Positions 11,001 through 23,000 of a DNA stretch of 64,000 nt are shown piece by piece (position 1 is the first letter of the stretch; each line of letters starts with the position of its first letter). The notes beneath the pieces are model-generated. The model made no database searches. It was not told the origin of the DNA and saw nothing but the letters and a program-made list of their open reading frames with translations. Source of the stretch: Saururus chinensis (lineage: Eukaryota; Streptophyta; Magnoliopsida; Piperales; Saururaceae); assembly GCA_035235625.1 (NCBI GenBank), contig CP141141.1:18163968-18227967 (forward strand), written 5' to 3'. The position numbers were made by a program, and so were the translations under genes.

Positions 11001-14000
11001 TGAAGGACAATTTTTGAAGGAAGAAAATTATAACCAAGTGTCACTAGTTGTCGAGGAGGGTATGAAGCAGCCATAGAAAAGTAATTATTGGAATTTTAGA
11101 ATTAAGACATTCTAAATTACATAATCCTCTCTGGCCATCAAAGAAATAATGTTTTAATCTATTTTGCATTTGTATGTGAGTTATTGAAAGCCAAGTGAGT
11201 TGATCATGAGTAAATAAACACTGAAGGTTTGTTTTGTTATCTTTCTCTCATAATGGAAGAAAGACAATAGTACACCGCTAAGGTCTTTGTTAATGGCTAC
11301 TAAAACTACGTGTCAGTCACAATTCAGCCAAAGAACCAAACATTACAAATTAATGTTATAATATATTTAATTTCTTTTATGTTTGCCCTTTTACAAAGAT
11401 AAGGTATATAATACGAGTATAACAAAAAAATTGAAGAAAAAAAGTAGGGTTACCTGCATACCCGACCCGACTCAAGTAGGGTTAGGGTTTGAATTTTTGA
11501 CCCAATTTAAAAATAGGTCCGATTTTAGTCCGGGTCAAAGCCAACCCGACCCGATATGATCCGACCCAACCCGAATCCCAGCCCTACTCATGTCTTCAAC
11601 ATTTTGTGGGTGATCCCCCTCACATTTCGCAAAGTCCTCCCCCACCACTTTTATTACCGGCTGATCCACCATTAGTGTTGTTGGCTATCATTGATACTAG
11701 TCATGTTCATCGTTCTTATTTCTAAGATATTGGTTGCATGGCATGGCTGCATGGTTTCCTAGGGACAACGCCATAGGATAGTTTCCTTTAATTGTTTAGT
11801 TGGTTGCTGTTTGATTTAAATTCAGTAGGAGAAAGTATATTAGGTAGGCAGCCCATAAGGCCTTAATTAGGCTTTTGAGTGTACTAAATTGGGAAAGAGG
11901 CCTTGCTTGCCGTATTATGTAAGGGGACACGGTCTCCTAACAGTTTTCTTCTCTACCCTCCTCTCCTCTCTCGTGTATGTTCCTTGTTCCCTTTTCTTCC
12001 TCTTCGATATGGTCTCAACTGAACCAAAGAGAAGACCCTATTTCCTTCATTTCAATTTTCCCTAAAATCTCTAAGTTTAATAACAAGTGAGGTGTTTTAC
12101 AAAACTATAAAAAAATGACACAAGTTTGAATGAAAAAACATACCTTTTTTGGATCTGACAACACTGCATAGGCCTCTCCAATCATTTTGAAAAGTCTGTC
12201 AGCATCCCTATTAACCTCGTCAGAAACTTCTTTCCAAAGCTGATCATCACCATTCTCGTTTCTTGCCAAGAACTGACCAGCCTAGGCAAAAGGGTAATAC
12301 TGTCAAGAAAACTAACGGGCTACTAGAAAAGCCTAATCAAGATATTATTACGTAGCACACAACTATGTGACAATTGGATTATGTCCAACTAAGAACAAGC
12401 GGTATAAGTTTTACTGGTCCTACATCAATTCCTTTCTTCCCCCTACTTCCCGTATTTCCAGGGAAAAGAAACAATATCAAATGAAAAAACACTGAATCAA
12501 TCAAATCAAACCATATAAGACCCCATTACACTATTTCATGGAACCACTATAAATCTACTCAAATATTGAAAGTAAAAACAAATGGCAAGTGTTTTTTTCG
12601 TATATGCAAGTTCTCATAACATTTAATATAGACAAGGGTCAAGCAAAAAAAAATCTATGTACAGGTTTAGTTTGATATAAATAGATAGCAAGCTTAATGT
12701 ACACTAGCGTGTACATGTGCACATTGAGACAATGATGTAAAAGTGCAGTACACAATGAGCTGTGCCACAACAAATAAATGAGAGGCCGCATGGGGTCCAC
12801 CAATTATCACCCCATCATGTGATTGGAAGATGTAGAAAAAAAGCCACTTGCTTTAAAGATATGTAATTTCACCCCATTTAAGGTGTGAAATCCACTAAGT
12901 CAATCATTTCAAATTTCAGCTTTTAAGTATAATTCAGAAAGAACCACTGCCAAAGAGAGCAGTCTTGTGAATCGGTGGATTTACGGGTAAAAAATCAGAG
13001 AAATATTGGAAGAATTGTAGATTAAGAGGGGACGATAGGGAAGGCTAGACGAAGAGAAGGAATTAGGGTTTTAGAGGAAAAGATAGATGAAAGAGAAGGA
13101 ATCAAGACGACAGATTAGGTCAGGTCAAACAAAAGGAAGATGGATAATCAAACTAAAAGACTTCTAATTCATTCAATCACTGACTGAAATTAGGGCGTAG
13201 CTCTTACATTAAATAGAACTTCTAAACGGGCCTAAACACTAGCCGAAAAGCCCATTATGACTAATTATCAGAAATTACAAACTCATCATAATTAACTAAA
13301 CTAATTAAACTCCCTAATTAATCAATCTGTTAATCCTAATGAGCCTCCTAATCAAGTCATAACATTCCACCAATGCGTCCCCATCACCTCGCCCACGAGG
13401 TGAACCACTGCCCTTGAAACCAGAATGTAAAAGTGTATGGCAAAATATCCCAAGAGAGTGCACCAATAGGGCCCATGACTGCTCTGCTGCGTCAACAAAA
13501 CCGTTTCTGAAAATTTGAGGAAGCCGGACTATATACTGGTTGGAAACAGTTTAACAAAATGCAGTGAAAAAGCCCATAATTGCTTGGCAACACACCTGTC
13601 TTCCATTAAACCCAATAAGCATGCCTTGCGCAGCCAGAAAAAGATGTGAACCCAGGTCATGAGATGGCAAACAACAAGATCGCACAAGAAGGCCCGCATA
13701 AGGCCAACCCGGATGAGGATTGAAGCGGGCCTGAGAGACTGGCATCTGGCCAAACCACAAGCTCCCAATCAAAACAAAAAAAACATCTGAGTCGTTGAGC
13801 CAGATCCAGAGAAAGGGAAAGCCTTCTTTGTTCCCGCTGCATGAGATTTTTCTGGAATAGAGTCCAGCAGGAGTCATCTTCCTTTCTCTGTTGCCCTAGT
13901 GCCGCCAAGAACTCAGCAGTTACAGATCGCTGGCCAAAAGCCCTCACCAGCAAGGGCGGAGATCCCCTCAATGACATGACGTCCTCCTCAATTCCGGTAC

Positions 14001-17000
14001 CTCCTCCCGCTTCTCTATTCCAGCGCCTCCCCTTTTTCTTCACAACTCCACCTTTTCACCCAAAGTCAATCCTCCATCAATTGCCATGGCCCGAAAATGT
14101 TTGTCCCAGCTAAACCAGTTCGCCATCTTCAGTTCTCCTTCCTAAGAGGTTCCCCTTTAACGGCGCAAAATTGGCCCTACCCGCTGCTCCTACATCTCAG
14201 CGATCGGTTTCCCAGACATCTATTTTGGTGGCCTTCGAGAGGTTCACGGAGAGAGCTATCAAGGCTGTGATTTCTACGACATGAGCCGACAAAAATCTCC
14301 ATGAAAGGCTCTGTCTTTGGTGGTTGCAACAAAGAGGCAGTAGTTTAGGCAGTCGCGCATGGCTGTTGGCAATGAGGTCTAGCGGTGGTTGGGGAGGCGG
14401 GCTAAGCACCAAGATCTCCCTTTGCCTAGTCAGCGACCAAGCCATCACTGCAGCTCAATGAAGATCTGAAAGGAGGAAGCTTAGCCGGAAAAATTAAGGT
14501 CCCCTCGTGTGCTCATAGAGAAATGAGAAGGATTTCCAATACACAAAGATTGCTATGCTATGGAGAAGAATAGTGATCGCCCCTGCTTTTCACTGGGAAA
14601 CATGACACCTTCGTACTGGATGATCAATTGAGGAATTTCTTTTAATACCCAAAATTCCCAGAACTGAACCACTCTTGATACCAATGCTGTGAATTGAAAA
14701 TTTTGAGAAATATAGGAAGAATTGTAGATTGAGAGGGGATGAAGGCTAGATGAAGAGGAGAAAGAATTAGGGTTTTAGAGGAGAAGATAGATGAAAAGGA
14801 AGGAATAAGATGATAGATCAGGTTGGACAACGGGAAGAAGGATAATCAAATTAAAAGATTTCTCGTTCATTCATTCATTGACTGAAATTAGAACATAGAC
14901 CTTGCATTAAATATACCTCCTAAATGGGCCTAAACACTAAGCACCGTTTGGATGACGCTTTCCAACTACTTTCTGTCCGCTTTTTATTATTTTCCATATA
15001 AATCTAGTTTAGTTAGGCAATTTAAACTAAAAGCCTCACTTTGTTTCAAAAATGCATTTATTTCCATTTTTGACTCGTTTTTACTTTTAAACCCTAAATA
15101 GCTTTTTGCTATTTAAAAGCATATCAAAAAAAGGTAAAAATATCACAAGTTAACATTTTTGCCTTTCTCTTCTCTCTTGTTATAACACTCTTATATTTTT
15201 TTCCTTTTTGCATGCGCGCATTTTCCTATCCAGTAAAACCCCCTTCTCCTCTCACCATGATGCCCTCACACAACTTTTTTCTTCTCTCTTGTGCTAACTC
15301 CCTTCCCTTTTCTCCTCTTCAATATAATTTTCTTCCCCTTCTCCCACCATGACCACCCTCATCCGCCATTAATGACCACCCTCATCCACCCAACATTTTT
15401 TCCTCTAATTATTTGAGGACAAAGTAGATATTTTTCATAAATAGAAATGATATATAATACAATGGCTACCCAAACAAGATTTGTAAAACCTTTTTTGAAA
15501 AGCTGATTTTTCATAATGCATATCCATATATAACCCACTTTTGCTTTGTTTTTCAAAAAGCAATTTTAACTAAAAGTAGCTTTCCAGATGACACAAAGAG
15601 TCATCCAAACGACGCCTAAGCCTAAAAACCCATTATGACTAATTATCAAAAATTACAAATAACTCATCATTATTAACTAAACTAATTAAACTCCCTAATT
15701 ATTCAAACTGCTAATCCTAATGAGCCTCCTAATCGAGTCATAACACAGTCCGTCCTAGCACAGAATGACACCAGTAAGATGGATTGCCCAAGTGGCAAGA
15801 CCCAACCAAGATTATGGTGACATGGAAAGAGAGATTTGATCGTATCAAAGGTACTAGCCAACAGGAAATCACTAAAACCATTACTATGACGTATAATTTT
15901 CATCGGACAAGCCCACCCACAAACATAATGCAACAGACTCGGGTGGAAATAACAGAGTTGAAGGCTTTGCATCAATCCCTACTATCTAAATTAAAAAAAA
16001 AAGGAAAAATAGATCGAGCAATTGAAACAGCAGTTTTATCATGCAGTGTAAGCACATAAATTTTTAATCTTGCACCCTATTGACTTTACGACTTGAAGAC
16101 TAATCCAATTTCTGGCAACCATCTATAAGCATGGAAGTGCACAAGTACCAGATAATTGGATATAATCTTACCTTGTCTGGGTGGTGTCTAAGAGCTGCTT
16201 TTCGATATGCCTTCTTAATCTCCACAGAAGTGCCTTCTGGATCAATTCCTCTGCATATATACAGTTAATTTCATTGTGCAAACTTATAAATATGTTACCA
16301 AACAAAAAAATACTTGTAAATCCTGTTGTCATATAATAGCCATTAGGATAAATGAAGAAACTCACAAGATCAGATACATATTCAAAGGGGCATCTTTTCT
16401 TGCTTCCTGTTCCATAGTAGCCTGGCGAGAACGGACTTGTTTTAGATCATTTACAATGTTTGGGAATTGTCCATGTTGATTAGATTTGTCTTTTGCCTTC
16501 TCTTCAAGAAGAGATACAAGTCTTTGAAGATCAGTAACAGCATGCCCATAGTCCCGGATCATCTCATGCAAGGTGGCCCTCCTGGATATTGCCTTTAAAA
16601 GAAGAGATACCCAGACAATAAAATCTGTCAAAGAAGAAAAAATTGAAAGAAGTCTACCTCTGACAACTTAAATCAATGTGTTAGGTTGATGCACTACTGT
16701 AACTATTAATTCTTGATTATTTTAGGAAACCTTATGTTTTATCAGAACAGAGAACAACCGTACCTACTTGCCTAGCCATTTTCAATACTAAGACTGACTA
16801 TTGAAATGATCCGAAATTTCATTTGAAGTGCTATTTTATCTTGTATAAGTTTTCAGTTCAGTAATTCTTTGCTTTAAGTTTACGTAAAATTGCTTAGGCT
16901 CTCCCACAGAAAGAGAGAGATGACATACCTTTGGATAACTTGAGTCAAGAGCTATAGCTAAAGTGCAATCAGCAATTGCATCAGTTATTTGGCCCAAATA

Positions 17001-20000
17001 TTGGTATGCAGCAGCACGGTTACAAAAACAGATGGCAGCGAAAGGGCGTGATTCAACATTGCATGCTAAAGCCGCAGTATAATGCTGAACTGCTTCCAAA
17101 TGCCTTCCTGCTTGGAAAGCCTCATTCCCAGCAGCCTGAGATAGAAAAGAAAGTAAATACTAATACCTTTATTGGGGCAAGCAAAAATAAGCATAGTTCA
17201 CAAATAAAACATCATCTTGATCATTCACCATCTATGCCTCATCACTAGCTATCAGGAGTAGGAAGCATGAATTACCATCTGACTATTGTTATAATCAAAA
17301 CGTTGACACAAATCCATGTGAGAACAAAAAAGGTAAGATTTTCTGCCAAATACTGTTCCTGCACATAGACTTAAAGGAGGGAAGATGAAAATTCACCGCT
17401 GCCATCACCATCAATATCAATTTCAGCCTTTCCAAGTCATTTGGAATCGCCTTCGTGAAATGGTGGCTGAGGGATAAATTTTACAAAATGCTTTGAACAT
17501 AACCAGGCATAATTAGATGAAAAATCAACACCATCACCAGCATGAGACACCTTTCCCGGTTATTTGCTATTGGCTTCATGAGATGGTAGTTAAAGGATAA
17601 ATTTTCCTATGGTTATCTCCCAACACAGCTAAAAACATAACCAGTCCAGCCTACTTTCACTTAGAAGCATGACACTTCACTAATAAAATAAGACGCACTC
17701 CAGCCATAGTCGGGCTCATTGAATCCCTCCTGGTTGTGGGAGAGGTTCCAGAGTTGAATCCCATTGGCGTAAGTGTGTAAGTCTTAACCTATCAAAAAAA
17801 ATTGACTACCATTACCATTCAAATACAATATAAAGTTAAACCACGAAAGTTGAGTTAAAGACCTAGGAGCTAGAGAAGAATAACCCACAGTTAAGTCAAA
17901 TTTGATGGCTATGAAGAACTCGTGGCTCACAAGCACACTAAAATGTTATGCTCAAGATCAGTCTATATCTGACTAAGCTAGACATAGGTGTAGATTATAA
18001 ATAAATTCATTATTTAGAATCCAACTTTGCAGAAAATGAGATCATTTTGCTCTCTCAATAATATCCTCACAAAATATTTTCAATTGTCCTTTGAATGCAC
18101 TAGGGAAGAGTGTTGAGTGTTCTTGGCAGCATACCTTACATGACTTTAGAAGTCATTTCTAATAACATTGTCAAAAGTTACAACAGAATCATATTGCCTA
18201 TACAGATAGAGCTTGGGAATGGAATAAGATAATGATGATAACATATGCCATAACCAAAAAACATTTGTGTGACATTGATGTTGGAAGATAAATATTCTGT
18301 TACTATGATTTTGTATCAGAACTATCGTTGTATTGGCAACTGTATCTCATTGGCTATGTGAAATTAGTTACTAAATTGCAATTGAATGTTCCAACATCTA
18401 ATTGGATCCTTGATGGATGTATTACCTGCAGTTATCTACTTTCCCCTTGTCAATTAACCACTCTTAATTAAAAATTCAAGATTATCAAACCTACTAGTAT
18501 GATAGGTACCTAACCAATACGCCAAAAGCTCCAGAGCTAAAGGAATGTGGAAAGTTGGGCCCTCAAACCTATCCCCTGCTAGGTTGGCCCAATCTAGCAA
18601 CCATACACTAAATTGGGCCCCACCAAGATCATAACATCTCACAACGCTTCTGTACCAACATCCAGGGAAGCTCATTCTCTGCCAGCTTTCAATCTGGACC
18701 CATAGCCTTTCCGCTTTTTGTGGTAAATTCGCTTGGGCATCATGATAGCTCTTTTCATAGGTCACCCCTTCTAGGTTCCGGACATGGGATGTAGTTGTTA
18801 GAAACCAAGTTACCTCAAAAGCTTAAGCTGTCAAGGAATGGCCCACCAATGTATATTAGGCCCAAATGGACAGATGCATGCATGCCAGCAAATAGATTAT
18901 CCAACACCCCCTACACGGGCAAGCATGATTTAAGAGATGCAATGCTTGCATGTGCACTTAATACAAAAAAAGGGGCAAGGATCAAAATCGAAACCTCTTG
19001 TCTCTAATACCATGTTAAAAACCAAGTTGCCTCAAAAGCTTAAGCCGTCAAGGAATAGCCCAACAATATATATCAAGCCTAGGTCAGCCCAAACAAACAA
19101 ATGCAGACATATTATCCAACAGTAATGTACTCTAGTACCAACGTTAGACACCTAACCAAAATATGCCAAAAGCTCAACAGCTGATGAAATGCAAAAAGTT
19201 AGGCCTTCAAAATGTATCCATACTTGGTTGGCCTAATCAAGAACCCATACGCCAAATTGAGCCCCATCAGGATCATAACATCCCACCACACTTTTGCATT
19301 GACATCCATGTAGGCCCACTAATCATCAAATGTGGACACACACACAAGGCACACACAAAATACTAAACATTGCTAACACAAGGACTTGAACGCAAAATCT
19401 TGGCTCTAATACTATGTTAGTTAACACTTCATCTACAAACTTCAGCTGCGAGGGAAGGGACTAACTATTTGATTAACATCACAAACAAAAGCAATCGTCC
19501 ATTATGCATTTTTTGCAAATAGAGGTTTAGGACTAACCCAAAACAATCATTATTTTCCTAAAAAAAAAATAGGATCTGACAGTATTTAGTCTTTGGCATT
19601 CAGTATGTAGATGGAGTCACTCTTTCTTGAGTTTCGACATAAGCTTCATCTACCAATGTAATTAATCATGGCAAACCCATTTGATAGAACATCTTCCCTT
19701 GAGTCACTACACCAATTCAGTTCTTGATTCAATTCTTACTTTGATAACAGGGAGAAGCACCAGACAAGAAAAGGAAAAGAAAATTCTAGCGGACTCATAG
19801 TTGTGCACTTTCCTCTTTGCCAAGTAAGCAGGAACCAATTATCCAATCAAGCAAAACTTGCTAAGAGCTGTTTTCGTAAGAAAAAATCTATTGTAAATGG
19901 TAATAACAAGCAAAGTCTAGTCAGCTTTCCTGACGGCTTGGCTCAAGCATGGTTCACAATATCATATATATATATATATATATATTGTTCGACTCATCTT

Positions 20001-23000
20001 CTATCTTGACATATATCTCTGTCGCTTGACAGATACAAGATATGGGGGAAGATTGTATCTTCTCAATATCTCATATAGCAATATCTGAGATATTTGATGA
20101 TATATCTTGGACCCCCCACTTTCTAGAGCCCTTGAAAGCACCCTTCAGCAGCATTTGGACACTCCAACACCTTTTCAAAAATCTTCTCCAGCGCCAATGC
20201 AAAATACACTATCATGTTCCCCTTTATATATTCTTGTTGTGACTTTAAAGCTTTATTTATATGTAAGCCATCATGATCTCCACTTAATCATTGACATTAC
20301 CTTCAAACTTGTTCTTCTTTATCATTGTTGATCATGTTTTCCACTTGATAAATGTAATTTATGTTAGTATAAGTGTATTCATATGGTGGTATGATTATTT
20401 GATATTAGTATTAGGGTTATTACATGTTAAAATATACTTCAATTAACAAGATACATGTGAAAATATTTTTGGATCAACCATATTGTTTTCCCCAATGTCT
20501 CCAATATATCTCCAACAAAAGATGCTGTGAATAATGGGCTCAACTTGCAGCTCAAAAGTAAAATCTATAAGCCAAGTCCGATTTCAGCTCAACTCAAACA
20601 TTGTGGCTCAATTTTTTTAAATTCTATACACATTTTTTAACATAACATAGCTATGTAAATAATGTCCTATGTTTTTCATGTAAAAAATAATTTTTGGTCT
20701 ACATATATGTATAATACAATATATTTCCCAATCATTTACCATGTAATAATATAAGATAACATAATATGTTAAAATAATAAAAAAATACAAAATTCAAGGC
20801 CGCTCAACTCAGTTCAAAGTTGAGTTGCCTCAAGCTCAATGCTGATTGAGCTTAAATTGAGCTGGACAAAAACTCATCTCAGCTCATCGTCATCCCTACC
20901 CTACTCTCAACTCAAAGTTTGTTTGGCCAATCCATTGTAGCAGTTGAGGATCCAGTTTCAAAACCTGAAATACCCACATATAACCATCTTCATGAAATAA
21001 AATAGTCATGCAATTTATTCAGGCATACTTTGTGGCTCAACAGCTCTCGCACAGTAACAGCAAAAGATCCTGATGATTCTGGAATATTGCTTCGGTACCT
21101 GAAATCGCTGCCATGTCAGCAAATTATATTGGACTGTCCACAAGAATAGATGAGGAAACAAAAAATACTACCTCCGTCCCATATTAAGTGTATTTGATTT
21201 TTCAAAATGATTTAATTTTAGTTCATTTTAATAAACCAAATACTCAATATGGGACGGTAAGGTGTATAATATAGACAGCTTAGATCTTGTCTTACTTGTT
21301 GTCTAAAGGTCCCACTTTCTCAAGCTTCTGAAGCAAACCATGAGCTTCTTCAAGCCTTCCCAGATAGAAATATGACTTTGCAATGAAGTTCCACCTCCAA
21401 GCCCTTACATGAGCATCCTCCACATTGTCAACACCATCCACATTTTCAGAATAGCAATGATTTTTACATGCGGATTCCAAGGTTTCCTCACATAACAGAA
21501 TCACCTCATCATACTTCCGAAGCTGCAGAGAGAAAACCAAAGGAAGATGATTTTAATCTTCATCAACATTTCACTAACAGAAGCTAAACAAAGTAACTTT
21601 TTATCCCAAATGAATTTTCTATTGTATAAGCGCATTGAAAGTGTAGCATGCAATTGAAATAACTATATGGTAGTCACCAGTTTAATTGATATTTAAATTA
21701 AGAATTAATCGAGTGTTTAAATATCTGAACTATTAGCTTTAATTTTCCATTGATCTTCATTAAGAAGCAGCTAAATACTAATATTCACGATCAAATTCCC
21801 TGCATTTGTATTCTACAAATGCTCAAAAAAAAAAAAATGAAGCCATGTAGAAAAGAATGAGTCTTTTAACATGATAATGTGTGCACTCCTTCATCTATGT
21901 TTCTTCCACAAGTTTGCGTCTAATTGTTACTAAACAAGTGGTAAAGAAAAATAAAATTGTACAAAAGATCTACAGCATTTTGGGAAGAGAAAGTACCATC
22001 AAAAGCGCCTCGGCCTTCATTCTCATCAAATTATCGGAAAAGGGGCTGATTGAAAGACCCTCATTTATAAACTCCAGTGCTTTAGATACATCATCAGAGA
22101 GCCTCAGCTGCAGGAGTTCAGTTGAGTGATTCAAACAATCCAATGCATGCTGCCAGCCAGACGCTAAATTAGTCGACCAATAGCAAATCTTGAAAAAAAA
22201 AATCGAAATAAAGAATCTCAAATACAACATTAGCATCTCTATGTCAAATAATACAGACCTTAGCTTTTTTAAGACCATCAGATGCTTCAACAATAAGCTT
22301 TTTATCCAAAACTAGATCACCACCAGACTGCAGACAATTCTTGAAGCTCTTCATTGCATTATCGATTTCACCAAGGACAAGATAACAGCTGGTAAAACAT
22401 TATGTAAAACAAATAGAACCAATTATCTACAGTTTCTTCGAATCCATTAAGGATGAAAGAATCAAAGGATAGGCATTTATCCTGGGAACAACTACTACGA
22501 TCACAACAAAACACATGGTATCCAAGGAAGCACGGACACGGATACGAGACACGGGTAGAATAACAATACAGGCACGGCGATACAGCAATTTTTAAAAAAT
22601 CAAGATATGATAGGGAGGGGGGGGGGGGGGGGGTACATGTATTAAAATATTTTTTTTTATATATTTTAAGTTGGTTCTTGTATTAAAAGCTTAATTATAA
22701 TGAGAAATGTAGCTATATGTCTAAAAACTATTACAAATAGCTCATTTTTTTCCGAGAAAGTTATCCTACAAAGAGTAATATGTTGCTTTGGAACAGTTTT
22801 ACTTAGATCTTTTGAGCAGAAAATGCATAGTTCTAAGTCATATAGCCTTTGTTTAATGTTTACCTTATTTAGAAATGATTTAATGAAATAATTTATAGTT
22901 GGTGTGCGATATCAAAGGCAAGACACACATATTGTTGTATCCAATATGGATACAGATATGGTGCATGTTTGAAGTATTCGTGCTTCCAAGATGGTACCAC

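Larger units (their letters stand above)
7063..11586. mobile_element. hAT-like element inserted in gypsy pol, itself split by an LTR element
   Basis: The terminal inverted repeat begins TAGGGCTGGGA at 7063 and its complement CCCAGCCCTA ends at 11586. Subterminal regions on both sides are rich in ACCCGACCC words, as in many plant non-autonomous hAT elements. The flanking octamers CCCACGCC (7055-7062) and CTCATGTC (11587-11594) differ at three positions, all C to T, consistent with a decayed 8-bp target duplication. Without the nested LTR element it would be about 1.2 kb and non-coding. Confidence 0.72.
12965..15745 (-). mobile_element. Non-autonomous LTR element in intron 9
   Basis: LTRs lie at 12965-13364 and 14688-15745 (the latter enlarged by a nested MITE). 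CAGTC flanks both sides (12960-12964 and 15746-15750). The tRNA-Met-like primer site next to the right LTR (GCATTGGTATCAAGAG on the minus strand) gives the orientation. The 1.3-kb interior shows no gag or pol motif. Its longest minus-strand frame (14043-13657, 128 codons) is not recognisable. The LTR start TGTTATGA and the purine tract GGTGGA resemble the element at 7227-10566, so the two may be related. Confidence 0.78.
18796..19121 (-). mobile_element. TRIM (terminal-repeat retrotransposon in miniature)
   Basis: Two short direct repeats of about 110 bp (18796-18906 and 19013-19121) start TGTTA and end CCAACA. They flank an interior of only 106 bp. The interior ends CTCTAATACCA beside the right repeat; its complement, TGGTATTAGAG, is a tRNA-Met-like primer site, so the element lies on the minus strand. 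Flanking pentamers GTAGT and GTAAT differ at one base. The short open frames across it are incidental. Confidence 0.75.
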
